Shown: positions 51,736 to 61,105 of the stretch, one piece after another
How the letters are laid out: each line of letters opens with the position of its first letter
Numbering within the stretch: position 1 is the stretch's first letter
Assembly: GCF_000934745.1 (NCBI RefSeq)
Contig: NZ_JYNO01000018.1
Coordinates: 1 to 64,000 of the forward strand
Direction of reading: 5' to 3'
From: Desulfonatronum thioautotrophicum
Lineage (GTDB): Bacteria; Desulfobacterota; Desulfovibrionia; Desulfovibrionales; Desulfonatronaceae
DNA length: 64,000 bases
Notes under the pieces: generated by a model
Told to the model about the DNA's origin: nothing
The model's input: only the letters and a program-made list of their open reading frames with translations
Databases searched by the model: none
Position numbers and translations under genes: made by a program

Positions 51736-51983
51736 AAGCGTTCAAATCCAAGGAAGGCTTGATGGTTGAGGTCCGCTTTTGCTCCATCTCCCCGCCGTTC
51801 ATCGGGCAGTGAGAATTCGGGAGTTCAAAGCAGGCTCAGAAGAGAAGAGCAAGAAACGTGCTGAAATGGTACGCAGGCCCGCTCACAGCAACAAAACAGC
51901 AATGCCAGCACGGGAAAAATAAGCATCAGGATCAGGACGTCCAGCCTGAATAATAAAGGAACTACACTGAAATCTTTGCATTG

Positions 51984-52994
51984 CTAACTGGAGGCACTGC
52001 GCTTTTTCAACTTTTCAATCAAGGTCGTACGCTTGATCCCCAGCAATTCAGCCGCCTGATTTTTGACACCCTGGCTCTCCTCCAGAGCTTCCTGAAGCAG
52101 GCGCTCCTCGATTTCATCCATGAACTCCTTCAAACCCTGTTTGCGGTTATGCAAATCCCCCAGAGACGGCCAGACAAAACCTCCCTTTGCCTGCCTCTGC
52201 GTTCGCATGGGCGCTTCATGGCCGACAAACTTCAGAATTTTTTCCGGTAAGTCCTCGGGGGTGACCTCGTCGTTTTCACAGAGAATGGAAATGCGCTCCA
52301 TGAAATTTTCCAATTCGCGCACGTTTCCCGGCCAGGGGTAGGCCACCAGAAAATTCTGTGTTGTGGGGGAGAGCTGTAGCAGAGCACGTCCCTTCTGTTG
52401 GCAGAAAACATTCAAAAAGTGCCTGCCCAGCAGGAGAATGTCATCATCGCGTTCCCGTAACGGGGGCAAGTGGATTGGGATCACGTTGAGGCGATAAAAG
52501 AGGTCTTCCCGAAAACGCCCCTCGGCCACCTCCAACTCCAGATCCCGGTTGGTAGCCGCGACAATCCGCACGTTGACCTTGGTGGTCGCGGTTCCGCCGA
52601 CGCGTTCAAATTCCTTTTCCTGGAGCACACGCAAAATCTTCACCTGCAGGGTCAGATCCAGCTCGCCGATTTCATCCAGAAAAATGGTTCCCCCGTCCGC
52701 CATTTCAAACCGCCCCGTCCTGGATCGAATGGCATGCGTAAACGCGCCCTTTTCATGCCCAAACAGCTCAGACTCCAAAAGATCCTTGGGAATCGCTCCG
52801 CAATTGATGGGAACAAACGGTTTATTTTTCCGCTTGCTGTTGGTGTGCAGAGCGCGCACCAGCAATTCCTTGCCGGTACCGGACTCACCGGTCACCAGCA
52901 CCGTGCTGTCCGTGGGCGACACCTTGGCCAGCACGGTGAACACCTGTTGCAGGCTGGGACTCTCCCCAATAATTCCACTCCGATCCACAACCAT
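51984..52994 (-). CDS. Sigma-54 activator lacking a regulatory domain, GAFTHA loop
   Basis: 336 residues from ATG 52994 (AGGAG 9 nt upstream; a GTG at 53042 is possible). Almost nothing precedes the AAA+ domain: Walker A GESGTGKE at 36-43, sigma-54 loop GAFTHA at 83-88 instead of [38 protein letters not shown]. The C-terminus is a Fis-type HTH (NQAAELLGIKRTTLIEKLKKR). Without a sensor or receiver domain its activity should depend on its level or on a partner protein, as for PspF. Targets unknown; genes for the giant TPR protein lie downstream. The 248-bp gap between the two shows no further signal. Confidence 0.88.
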   Translation of the reverse strand: MVVDRSGIIGESPSLQQVFTVLAKVSPTDSTVLVTGESGTGKELLVRALHTNSKRKNKPFVPINCGAIPKDLLESELFGHEKGAFTHAIRSRTGRFEMADGGTIFLDEIGELDLTLQVKILRVLQEKEFERVGGTATTKVNVRIVAATNRDLELEVAEGRFREDLFYRLNVIPIHLPPLRERDDDILLLGRHFLNVFCQQKGRALLQLSPTTQNFLVAYPWPGNVRELENFMERISILCENDEVTPEDLPEKILKFVGHEAPMRTQRQAKGGFVWPSLGDLHNRKQGLKEFMDEIEERLLQEALEESQGVKNQAAELLGIKRTTLIEKLKKRSASS

Positions 52995-53159
52995 GGCCGT
53001 CAACTCCTGAACTCCATCATGAAAAAAAGCGCTCCCATGCACCCCTTGAACCCACCCAAGCGGGCAACCGGAACATCAAATTCGTGTCAACATTCTGACA
53101 CAAAGTCAACCCCGACAGTCGTCCTGATCAGGGCAGATTCATTCTCGAACCTCAGTTGC

Positions 53160-53230
53160 TCTGGATCGCTATCGATATCGCAATCGAAATCGCAATCGAA
53201 ATCGATTTCCGGCAACGTTGCGATTGCGCA
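53160..53230. repeat. ATCGAAATC-type hexameric repeat element, copy 3
   Basis: GGATCGCTATCGATATCGC, then AATCGAAATCGC repeated, then ATCGATTTCC and GTTGCGATTGCG. This is the most regular copy of the family. The gap 52995-53439 around it holds no supported gene; short frames there encode low-complexity D-F-D or S-I-A runs from the repeat. Confidence 0.8.
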
Positions 53231-53439
53231 TAGTTGCAGCCCAGCCCAGGGCAGTCTCCTTGGACACACTGCAATTTCCCGTCCTGGGATGAGAGAATTT
53301 TTGCGCGAAAACAAATGAGCCCCAGCGCCCCGAGGTCGCTGCATGTCCAGGCGGAGCAAACAGCAAAGCGGCTCGCCGGCTTCCCCAGCATGGCCGACTC
53401 TTCATCGCACAGGGGAGGAAAGAGATCGTAAAGGAAGGA

Positions 53440-55287
53440 TTATTTGGCGCTGTTCGGCGATGTTGCGTGCTGGAATGCAAAGATGGTCAACCAATGGGCA
53501 CAGCCATGCGGTTGGGTGGTGATCAGCTTGCCAAAGGCTTTTTTGGTCTTTTCGGCTTCTTCCCGATAGAGGGAGTTGCCGGTCAGTTCATATAAACGCA
53601 TGAGATTTCCGGCACTGACCGCATTGCCCGAAGGCAGGGCCCCTTCAGCACCCTCTTTAGGGCGAAACAGCAGCATTTCTCCGTCACTGGCCGTGAAATA
53701 AAAACCTCCCTGCGTTTCATCGCTGAAAAACTGCAGCTGGACATCGATGAGCTCCTCCGCCGCGGTGAGGTACCGTGGATTTTGATCCACTGCGTACAGT
53801 TCCAGCAGCCCCCAGACGACAAAGGCCTGATCGTCCAGAAATCCCTGGCCGGCAACATACAGGACGCGGTTGTTTTCCTGGGCGACGCTCCGGGATCGGT
53901 GCAGCATCCGCCCATGTGCATCCCGCATCCGGGCCAAAAGAAAGTCCGCCGCACTGCGGGCGGTTTCCAGCCATCCCGGCTCTTCAAAGACCTTCCCGGC
54001 CCTGGCCAGGGCCGCGATGAGCAGACCGTTCCAGTCCGCCAGCACCCCGTCATCCGTGAGCGGCCGTGGCCGGCATTCCCGCGCCAGGGCCAACCGGTTC
54101 CGCAAAAGTTCCCAGCGCTCCTGGTCCTTGGGATCCGTCATGACCTCGGCAAGGTGCAGGATATTCGCTCCGGTACGCTCCCCTGTGGCCTCTTCATGGA
54201 AATTCCCCTCCGGGAGCACACCAAATGTTTGGCAGACCCACTCGCCGTGGTTCGGTCCCAAAACCTCGAGCAGCTCTTCCCGGGTCCAGACATAGAACGT
54301 GCCTTCCTGTCCCTCACTGTCCGCATCCTGGCCGCTGCCAAAGCCGCCCTCTCCCAGGACCAGCTGATCCAGAACATATTTGGCGATCTCCGCGACGGTC
54401 TGCCGAAACAGGGAGTTTTGCGTAGCCAGCCAGGCCTCGGTATATGCCATCAGCAGCAAGGCTTGATCGTAGAGCATCTTTTCAAAATGCGGCAGCAGCC
54501 AGCGCTCGTCCGTGGAATAGCGGTGAAATCCAAAGCCGACATGGTCAAACACCCCTCCCAAACGCATGCAGCGCAGGGTGGTCTCAACCATTTCCAGGGC
54601 TTTGGGTTCGTTCCGGACCCGGGCGTATTCCAGCAGAAAAAGCAGGGTATGTGGCGCGGGAAACTTGGGAGCCCTCCCGAAGCCGCCGTGCTCCGGGTCG
54701 AAACGCTCGGCAAACAGGTGAAAGGCCTCGTCAGCAGCGCGGTTCATGTCCGGCTCCTGAACCGCGCACTCCGCCCCTTGATTGGCACGCAAGGCCTCTT
54801 CGATCTGCATGCCGCTGGCCAGGATTTCCCGCCGTTGCTCGCTCCAGATGGTCGCCACGCGGGGTATCAATTCCAACATGCCCATGCGGCCGAAACCGGA
54901 CTCCCTGGGGATGTACGTGGCGATGAAAAAAGGCCGGCCATCCGGCCCCATGAAAACGGAAAGGGGCCAGCCTCCCCGGCGTCCCAACACATGGCAGGCG
55001 GCCAGATAGACCTGATCGATGTCCGGGCGTTCCTCCCGGTCCACCTTGATATTGATCAGATGCTGGTTCATCAAAGCGGCCACGCCAACATCCGCAAAAC
55101 ATTCATGCGCCATGACGTGGCACCAATGACAGGTGGAATACCCGATGGACAAAAAGACGGGTTTGTCTTCAGCCTTGGCCCTGGCCAGGGCCGCTTCACC
55201 CCAAGGGTGCCAATCCACGGGATTGTGGGCGTGTTGCAAAAGATAGTGGCTGGTCTCCCGGATCAAACGGTTGGCAGTTGGATGCAT
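53440..55287 (-). CDS. YyaL/DUF255-type protein: thioredoxin-like domain plus six-hairpin-type domain
   Basis: 615 residues. The N-terminus has the family signature [29 protein letters not shown] and an active-site-like Cys53-His-Trp-Cys56 in [13 protein letters not shown], followed by [14 protein letters not shown]. The rest is an alpha-helical barrel like that of N-acyl-glucosamine epimerases ([35 protein letters not shown]). Prokaryotic and human (SPATA20) homologues are uncharacterised. No signal peptide, so it is probably cytoplasmic. ATG at 55287 has AAGGGAG 5 nt upstream; the longer frame is unlike the family. Downstream of pyruvate kinase, same direction. Confidence 0.9.
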   Translation of the reverse strand: MHPTANRLIRETSHYLLQHAHNPVDWHPWGEAALARAKAEDKPVFLSIGYSTCHWCHVMAHECFADVGVAALMNQHLINIKVDREERPDIDQVYLAACHVLGRRGGWPLSVFMGPDGRPFFIATYIPRESGFGRMGMLELIPRVATIWSEQRREILASGMQIEEALRANQGAECAVQEPDMNRAADEAFHLFAERFDPEHGGFGRAPKFPAPHTLLFLLEYARVRNEPKALEMVETTLRCMRLGGVFDHVGFGFHRYSTDERWLLPHFEKMLYDQALLLMAYTEAWLATQNSLFRQTVAEIAKYVLDQLVLGEGGFGSGQDADSEGQEGTFYVWTREELLEVLGPNHGEWVCQTFGVLPEGNFHEEATGERTGANILHLAEVMTDPKDQERWELLRNRLALARECRPRPLTDDGVLADWNGLLIAALARAGKVFEEPGWLETARSAADFLLARMRDAHGRMLHRSRSVAQENNRVLYVAGQGFLDDQAFVVWGLLELYAVDQNPRYLTAAEELIDVQLQFFSDETQGGFYFTASDGEMLLFRPKEGAEGALPSGNAVSAGNLMRLYELTGNSLYREEAEKTKKAFGKLITTQPHGCAHWLTIFAFQHATSPNSAK

Positions 55288-55345
55288 GCCGGCTCCCTTG
55301 AGGCAAATTGGTGTTCTGCTAAGTATTTGCTGGAAAAGGCGATGG

Positions 55346-56764
55346 CTACTTCGTGTAGATCTTGATCTGGTTGGTGGACAACTCCTTTTGCCCCGGTGTT
55401 TTCTGTCCCGAGGTGATGACCACGTTTTCGCCGGGTTGAACTTCGGAAAATTCCTGAACAAAGGCGGTGGCCCGGGCCATGTGGCTCTCCAGTTGCGGTT
55501 TGACCAGGCGGGGATGCACCCCCCAGACAAAATTCAGTGCCCGGAGCACCCGGTCATCCGTGGTCAGGGCATAGATGGGCCTTGCCGGTCGACGGCTGGA
55601 AACCAGCCGGGCCGTGGTCCCCGTGGTGGAATGGCAGACCAGAGCCTTGCTCTCGGCGTTGTCCGCCAGCAGGCAGGCAGCGTAAGCCAGATATTTTCCG
55701 GGGTTTTTCTCTTTCTTGGGAAAATAGGGCTCGCCCAGACGCTCCAGGTAATAGGCTTCCGCATCCCGGGCAATATCGTTCATGTACCGCACCGCCTCCA
55801 CGGGATGGTTACCCACGGCGGTTTCCTCGGACAGCATGACGCAGTCCGCTCCATCCAGGATGGCATTGGCCACGTCCGTGCATTCGGCTCGGGTGGGTAT
55901 AGGGTTTGTGACCATGGACAGCAGCATCTGGGTGGCGACAATGGCCGGTTTCTGGGCATGGCGGCAGGCCCGGAGAATCCGTTTCTGGATGATCGGCAGG
56001 GAAGAAAGCGGGCATTCCAGGCCGAGATCGCCGCGGGCGACCATCACCCCGTCGGCCAGGGCCAGGATGGCATCCAGGTTATCCACGGCATTCTGACGTT
56101 CCAGCTTGGCAATCACCGGAATCCATGCCCCCTGTTCCCGGATCAGCTCCTGCAGTTCAGCCACGTCCGAGGCCTCCTGGACAAAGGACAACGCCACGGC
56201 GTCAATGCCGATCTCCAAGGCTTCGCGTACGTCCTTGCGATCCTTTTCGGTCAATGCCTTGATTGAAAGACTCTTGCCGGGGAAGGAAATGCCCTTGTGC
56301 GACGTCAGATACCCGCCATTTTGGGCTTCCAGCTCATAAACGACGTTCTCCCGCAGCACCCGTGAAACCCGAAACTGGAGCATCCCGTCACTGAGATTCA
56401 CCGGCATGCCGACCTGAAGACCATGCAAAAGGGCCGGAATCTCCAGACTGATGTAGGGCACCGGACCGGACTCCTTGTGTTCCAGAGGTCCCAGGAGCAC
56501 ATGCCCGCCTTTGTTCACCTGCAACGGGGATCCTTCCACCTCGCCGATACGCACCTTCGGACCACACAGGTCGGCCATGGCGGTCAACGGAAGTTCGAGC
56601 TCGCTTTCCAGGCGGCGGATCATCTCCATGGCCGGGACAAAAAACGCGGCGTCGGCATGGGAGAAATTCAAGCGAAAAATCCGAACCCCATATTGGACCA
56701 TGGCCTTCATCACCTCGTAGTCCAACGAAGCCGGGCCGAGGGTGGCGACAATCTTGCAGTGCAT
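55346..56764 (-). CDS. pyk: Pyruvate kinase
   Basis: 472 residues. Signatures: [35 protein letters not shown], the [12 protein letters not shown] segment, [35 protein letters not shown] (active-site Lys-Glu and Asp), and [41 protein letters not shown]. It makes pyruvate and ATP from phosphoenolpyruvate. ATG at 56764 has AAGGAG 7 nt upstream; the C-terminal regulatory domain is complete. With gap and glk in the same window it indicates a working lower glycolysis. Confidence 0.95.
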   Translation of the reverse strand: MHCKIVATLGPASLDYEVMKAMVQYGVRIFRLNFSHADAAFFVPAMEMIRRLESELELPLTAMADLCGPKVRIGEVEGSPLQVNKGGHVLLGPLEHKESGPVPYISLEIPALLHGLQVGMPVNLSDGMLQFRVSRVLRENVVYELEAQNGGYLTSHKGISFPGKSLSIKALTEKDRKDVREALEIGIDAVALSFVQEASDVAELQELIREQGAWIPVIAKLERQNAVDNLDAILALADGVMVARGDLGLECPLSSLPIIQKRILRACRHAQKPAIVATQMLLSMVTNPIPTRAECTDVANAILDGADCVMLSEETAVGNHPVEAVRYMNDIARDAEAYYLERLGEPYFPKKEKNPGKYLAYAACLLADNAESKALVCHSTTGTTARLVSSRRPARPIYALTTDDRVLRALNFVWGVHPRLVKPQLESHMARATAFVQEFSEVQPGENVVITSGQKTPGQKELSTNQIKIYTK

Positions 56765-56899
56765 TGCTGTTCTCCTTGTCAGTGAATCGAGGGATGGGAA
56801 GATATTCAAGAGTAAAACCGGTGAACGAGGAAAAAAAGCGGACAGGCCCGAACGCTCAATGTACTGGATGATTCCATCCGGATGGCTCTCGGTGTTTGG

Positions 56900-57823
56900 C
56901 TATGCTCCTTCCAGAACCAGCCACCAGGAACCGGCAACCAGGGCCAAAGCCGCCAGGAGCATGTGGTTCTGGCGGGCTTCCCCTATTTGGCTCGGCATCA
57001 TCAGGGAATAGCCGACACCCAGGGCAAAACCGACCACGCAGCCCATCAAATGCGCGCCGATATCCGTCTGCACGTCGCTGCCCAGCATGGCCAAGAGCCC
57101 CAGGGCGGCACCCATCGGGAGCAACCAGGTCCGAAATCCAGATTGCTCCGCCCCGGCAGATCCCCCTGTCCCTTCCATGGGAAAAACACGGACCCCGCCA
57201 AGCAACCCAACAGCTGCAAAGACCGCTGTGGACGCCCCGATGGAGATGAATCCGGTTTGATGCAACCAGGCATTGAGCAGGTTACCACCAGCTCCGGCCA
57301 GGACGATGAGCAGCCAGGCCGCGCCAACCCCCACCCTGCGGCAAACCAGGGTTCCGAAGACCGCGATTCCGAGCATGTTCCCGGCCAGGTGGCGGGCATC
57401 CGCATGGAGGGTCAGCGCCGTTACCGTGCGCCAATATTCTCCATCAAGAATCCGGGCCGCATGGGCGCCGGCTTCCATGATCATGGCTTCATGGGCCCCG
57501 TCGCGAGACGTCACCAGATGAAAGACAAGCAGAATCAGGGCAGCGGCGACACCGGTCAGGGTCAGCGGAGCGGGCGGGGAGGATTGCGATGCAAGCGGGC
57601 GGTGATCCTCCAGGAGGGGATTTTCCAGATTGAACTCTTCGATCTCCGTCACGGCCCGGGCAGCGTCCCGCTCCATGACTTCCAGGGTCCAACCCCATCC
57701 GGAGCGCCGAAAACGGTAGGGAATGCCAGCCGCGGCCAGAACCAGGGCATATCGATCCGCCTGGTGCGAGGTCAGATTGTCCCAGAGGGCACGAGGCTCG
57801 TCCTGGGCGTGGAAATCATTCAC
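56900..57823 (-). CDS. Rhomboid-family intramembrane serine protease
   Basis: 307 residues. A cytosolic N-domain of about 85 residues (a small alpha-beta fold) is followed by about seven membrane segments. Catalytic residues are visible: Ser198 in SIGASTAVFAAVGLLGG (G-x-S motif) and His258 in DIGAHLMGCVVGFALG; HADARHLAGNMLGIAVFG contains the conserved H-x-x-x-N region. Rhomboids cleave membrane proteins inside the bilayer. Start is a GTG whose bases overlap the stop of the flagellar rod-like gene (GTGA), so the two genes are co-translated. Its target is unknown. Confidence 0.9.
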   Translation of the reverse strand: MNDFHAQDEPRALWDNLTSHQADRYALVLAAAGIPYRFRRSGWGWTLEVMERDAARAVTEIEEFNLENPLLEDHRPLASQSSPPAPLTLTGVAAALILLVFHLVTSRDGAHEAMIMEAGAHAARILDGEYWRTVTALTLHADARHLAGNMLGIAVFGTLVCRRVGVGAAWLLIVLAGAGGNLLNAWLHQTGFISIGASTAVFAAVGLLGGVRVFPMEGTGGSAGAEQSGFRTWLLPMGAALGLLAMLGSDVQTDIGAHLMGCVVGFALGVGYSLMMPSQIGEARQNHMLLAALALVAGSWWLVLEGA

Positions 57824-58200
57824 GCACGCAGATCCAAAATGGTTCCGGTCATGTCGTCCCAGGCGCGGACCATGGCCACGTTGGCTTCAAAGGCCCGTTC
57901 GTCCCGGATGGAATGGACCATTTCCGTGACCAGTTCGGTGTTGCTGCCCTCGGTCAGCCCCCAGACCGCGGTCACCGCTCCGTCCTCGTCCACTTTGCCT
58001 TCCAGCGCAGGCATAAGCGGGCCGGGCGAGGTGTCCTGGTCGATACTCTGGGGTCTGACCCCGTAACCTTCCGGGCCGGATTCCAGCGTCAATCGCGATG
58101 CCTTGAACTCCGGAGTGTTCATGTTGGCCACGTTATTCGCCCCGATCTGGCGGGACAAGCCAATGGCCTGCATGGCCTGGATGTTGGAGGATATGTGCAT
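57820..58200 (-). CDS. Stand-alone FlgC-like flagellar rod protein
   Basis: 126 residues beginning MHISSNIQAMQAIGLSRQIGANNVANMNTPEFKASRL, the flagellar rod/hook N-terminal helix with the A-N-N-V-A-N-x-N-T-P motif, and ending with ELVTEMVHSIRDERAFEANVAMVRAWDDMTGTILDL, the matching C-terminal coiled-coil helix. Length and ends are closest to FlgC, but the middle is short and no other flagellar gene is nearby. It may be a rod subunit encoded outside the main flagellar cluster or a specialised paralogue. It overlaps the rhomboid gene by four bases. Confidence 0.85.
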   Translation of the reverse strand: MHISSNIQAMQAIGLSRQIGANNVANMNTPEFKASRLTLESGPEGYGVRPQSIDQDTSPGPLMPALEGKVDEDGAVTAVWGLTEGSNTELVTEMVHSIRDERAFEANVAMVRAWDDMTGTILDLRA

Positions 58201-58371
58201 GTTCGGCTCCTTGTCCCGAGGGTTGATGGATCAGGGCAATGCCGCAAATAGCGCTGGTTTGAAAAGTAAGCCTAATCGACTCGGTCTTGTTTTTCAAATT
58301 CCGGATATCACAGCCGACACCATAGCCTGGAGAAAGCATGCTTTCGATTTCGAAAGTGTCTGGTCGGCCAA

Positions 58372-59160
58372 CTATTTTTCTGAGTCCCGGGGCAATGAGC
58401 GCTCGATCCGGGCATAGGCGCTGTGATTGTGAATGGATTCCTGACTTTCCACCTCCACCCGGTACCATTGCAGCCGGCCCAGCCGTTCCAAGCCGCGGGA
58501 GGCGTTCCGAACCACGTCCTCCACGAAACACGGCTGTTCAAACGCATCGTCGATAATCCGTTTTTCATCCTCGCGCTTGAGCAGGGCATAAACCGGAGAA
58601 GATGCGGATTCCTGGGCCAGATCGATGAGGTCTTCAAGCCAGATCAACCCCCTGTTCCGGGTCCGGATGCGGACCATGGCCCGCTGGCTGTGGGCGCCTC
58701 GATCGCAGATGGCCAGAGAGCAGGGACAGACGGTCATCACCGGCACCTCCACCTCCAGACCGAAAAGGAGCGTTCCGTCCTGATACTCGCCGACCACCCG
58801 GCACTGGTAGTCCATCCGGGATCGGCTGCCGCTCACCGGCGCGGCCTGCTCCAGGAAAAAAGGAAAACAAAAGCTGATCCAGGCTTTGCGGGCATCCAGA
58901 CGGTTCTGCACGTCACCCAGGAGATGTTTCAGGTTCGGGTAGTCCAACACTCCGGACCATGCCTGCAAGGCCTCCACGAACCGGCTCATATGCGTTCCCT
59001 TGAACTCGGCCGGCAAATCCACGCCCATCTCCACCTGGGCCACGGTGTGCTGCCGCCCCTGGGCGCGGTCCAAAACCACCAGTGGAAAATGGACATGGCG
59101 AATGCCGACCCGGTCGATATCCACCGGAATCGAGGCCGGCTCGCTCTGAATGTCCTGCAT
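58372..59160 (-). CDS. folE2: GTP cyclohydrolase FolE2 (type IB)
   Basis: 262 residues. Signatures: [20 protein letters not shown], a metal Cys and surrounding region in [25 protein letters not shown], and [42 protein letters not shown]. FolE2 converts GTP to dihydroneopterin triphosphate, the first step of folate and queuosine-type pathways, and works with metals other than zinc. ATG at 59160 is chosen because the longer frame overlaps nikR. It lies 11 nt after nikR, as the last gene of a four-gene operon. Confidence 0.93.
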   Translation of the reverse strand: MQDIQSEPASIPVDIDRVGIRHVHFPLVVLDRAQGRQHTVAQVEMGVDLPAEFKGTHMSRFVEALQAWSGVLDYPNLKHLLGDVQNRLDARKAWISFCFPFFLEQAAPVSGSRSRMDYQCRVVGEYQDGTLLFGLEVEVPVMTVCPCSLAICDRGAHSQRAMVRIRTRNRGLIWLEDLIDLAQESASSPVYALLKREDEKRIIDDAFEQPCFVEDVVRNASRGLERLGRLQWYRVEVESQESIHNHSAYARIERSLPRDSEK

Positions 59161-59171
59161 GCAGTTTGGCG

Positions 59172-59591
59172 TTATTCCAGATTCTTGCCGGTTGTCGTCA
59201 GATTGAGGGTACCGTGCTTGACGCCCTTCGTGGCCGTCAGCTTCGCCCCCAGTTCGCGAAGGCGCTCCCCAATGCCCCGCAGTACCAAAACTTCCATGCA
59301 ATTATGGTGGTCCAGATGAACATGCAGGGAGGTCACGATGATATCCAGATAATCGTGCTGCAGCTCGGTCAGTTTTTGGGCCAAATCGCTTTGATGATGG
59401 TCATAGACCATGCTCAGCGTGCCGGCGGTTTCTCCGCCCAGGTCCTCCCACTCTTTCTGGATCAACATGTTGCGGATCAGGTCACGGATGGCTTCGGAGC
59501 GGGTTTGGTAGGACCGTTCGTCACACAGCGCGTCAAATTTTTCCAACAAGTCGGAATCCAGCGAAACCCCGAAACGGATCGTCTTGCCCAT
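59172..59591 (-). CDS. nikR: NikR nickel-responsive repressor
   Basis: 139 residues. N-terminal ribbon-helix-helix ([34 protein letters not shown]) and a C-terminal ACT-like nickel domain. The four nickel ligands match E. coli His76, His87, His89 and Cys95: here His79, His90 and His92 ([11 protein letters not shown]) and Cys98. NikR represses nickel uptake genes when nickel is plentiful, which matters for hydrogenases in sulfate reducers. AGGTGA precedes the ATG. It lies 3 nt after the methyltransferase gene. No nickel transporter is in the window. Confidence 0.95.
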   Translation of the reverse strand: MGKTIRFGVSLDSDLLEKFDALCDERSYQTRSEAIRDLIRNMLIQKEWEDLGGETAGTLSMVYDHHQSDLAQKLTELQHDYLDIIVTSLHVHLDHHNCMEVLVLRGIGERLRELGAKLTATKGVKHGTLNLTTTGKNLE

Positions 59592-59594
59592 GTC

Positions 59595-60311
59595 TCACCT
59601 CGTTTGTTGTGCTTCCCATATGTTGATGGTCACCGCATACCCCTCAGTGGGCACGGCCTCGTGGGCCGCCAATCGAATCTCAAACCCTGCCTCCCGCAGT
59701 TGGTCCCAGGCGCCGGAAGAAACACTGCGCTCCGGCTCGGCCAGCCAGATGCGGCCATTTGGGGCCAAAACCTCTTTGAATAGCTGCTTCAACGGGCTGG
59801 CGAAACGTTTTTCATAAAAAATGTCCGCACCCCAGATCACGTCAAATCCACCGGCTTTCAATCCCGGCCATCGCCAATCCATCTGCACCCAGAGAGGGGC
59901 AGCGGCCACGCGGTTTTCCCTGGCATTGGCCCGGGCGTAGTGCAAGGCATCCTCGATATAATCCAGTCCCACCACCTGCGCACCTGCCGTCGCGGCCACA
60001 CAGGCGCTCAATCCCAGACCGCAGCCGACGTCCAGGCAGGTCTTGCCCCGAATCCGCTCCTGCTGCCGGCCCAACCACTTGGCCAGAAGCAGGCTGGCGG
60101 GCCACAGTTCCACCCAGTAGGGAATCCGTTCGTCCGGCCCGAAGTCCGCCTCACCCATTTGCCGCCAGAGCGCTTCCAGGTCTCCGGGTCGATAGACATT
60201 CCACCTCTGCCCGGAGGCGTCAACACGCAAACACTGCGCCGCCGCAATCAACGCGACGTGGCGTACCGCATCATTGCCTCCGGTGGGCAGGCAGGCGGAC
60301 CAGGGTTTCAT
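59595..60311 (-). CDS. SAM-dependent methyltransferase (ETFB-lysine/Nnt1-like class I)
   Basis: About 238 residues. SAM motif I TCLDVGCGLGLSACVAATAGAQVVGLDY, followed by DALHYARANARENRV and a D-W-R-W-P motif; GFDVIWGADIFYEKRFASPL is typical of the family-16 type protein methyltransferases (D-V-I-x-x-x-D-x-x-Y). The W-V-E-L-W-P-A-S stretch before motif I is also family-typical. Substrate unknown, possibly protein lysine. Start at 60311 overlaps the stop of the upstream gene as ATGA; longer frame to 60323 is less likely. Confidence 0.85.
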   Translation of the reverse strand: MKPWSACLPTGGNDAVRHVALIAAAQCLRVDASGQRWNVYRPGDLEALWRQMGEADFGPDERIPYWVELWPASLLLAKWLGRQQERIRGKTCLDVGCGLGLSACVAATAGAQVVGLDYIEDALHYARANARENRVAAAPLWVQMDWRWPGLKAGGFDVIWGADIFYEKRFASPLKQLFKEVLAPNGRIWLAEPERSVSSGAWDQLREAGFEIRLAAHEAVPTEGYAVTINIWEAQQTR

Positions 60312-60868
60312 GGCCTGCCGCATCCCTGATCCCTGGATTCCTCCACACCGCGGACAATGTCCTCGCCCTTGTTGGAAAGGATAAATCCTTTTTCCTTTTT
60401 TCCGGATGTATCTCCGGACTGGATCTTGAGCACATACCCATGCAGATAGAGAAATTCCAGGTCATCCGCGGAAAAAGCTTCTGCCTCTTTGCGGGGAAAA
60501 ATACCGCCGGACTTGCGCAGCCGACAGAAATGGTAGATGTCCCGCAGGGTGTCCACCTGTTCCGGTGTCAGACACTGCCGTTCCGTGTTCAGCGCGATCG
60601 GAGCCTCAAGAGCGTCCAGCTTATACTGGGCCTCCAATTTGCGCAGGGCCCATTCGCCCTTGTGGGTTAATTGGAAACCGCGAATCTCCCCGCCGCAGGG
60701 CATCATCAGGGTTACGGCCTTGACATAGTCATTATCCTGGAGGCTCTTCAGCTCCCTTGGGTCGTAAATCAAGGCGTCCTTGAGCGGCAAACAGCCTCCC
60801 TTGGAACCGACCTTGGTGATCACGTGAATATCCTTGAGCATGTAAAATTGCCGCTCGGTTACCTGCAT
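60308..60868 (-). CDS. Hypothetical protein with two tandem winged-helix-like modules
   Basis: 186 residues, not recognised as a named family. It contains an internal duplication: module 1 LKDIHVITKVGSKGGCLPLKD...PRELKSLQDNDYVKAV...FQLTHKGEWAL and module 2 LRDIYHFCRLRKSGGIFPRKE...ADDLEFLYLHGYVLKI...GFILSNKGEDIV. Each has a helical part followed by a hairpin ending in (T/N)-x-KGE, like winged-helix DNA-binding domains of the PadR/MarR style. It is the first gene of an operon with a methyltransferase, nikR and folE2, so a regulatory role is possible. Confidence 0.8.
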   Translation of the reverse strand: MQVTERQFYMLKDIHVITKVGSKGGCLPLKDALIYDPRELKSLQDNDYVKAVTLMMPCGGEIRGFQLTHKGEWALRKLEAQYKLDALEAPIALNTERQCLTPEQVDTLRDIYHFCRLRKSGGIFPRKEAEAFSADDLEFLYLHGYVLKIQSGDTSGKKEKGFILSNKGEDIVRGVEESRDQGCGRP

Positions 60869-60995
60869 ACCTGGTGCCTCAAAGAAAGACCGCCGCCCCA
60901 GAGCGGATCAAGCGCTGACATGGACATCACCTGCGTGACACGGGTGGCCAGACGTTCAGCCGGCTTTATTCCGACGGGTGCAATCTGTTTGTGTT

Positions 60996-61024
60996 TTGCA
61001 TATCCGTGAAGTTTGGTATATATC
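60996..61024 (+). promoter_or_regulatory. Sigma-70 promoter of gap
   Basis: TTGCAT (60996-61001), 17-nt spacer, TATATC (61019-61024), about 75 nt before the gap start codon, in an AT-richer stretch. Confidence 0.6.
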
Positions 61025-61105
61025 TTTGACGTCGGCATCTGGCAATGGCCGCCGCAATATTTTTCAATTAACATATCGGTATTGTTTCAAAAAGGAGAAT
61101 ACACG

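Noticed and set aside
60869-61105. tRNA or small RNA gene between the winged-helix gene and gap
   Set aside because: No cloverleaf with TTCGA-type T-loop and matching stems could be drawn; only the gap promoter is supported.
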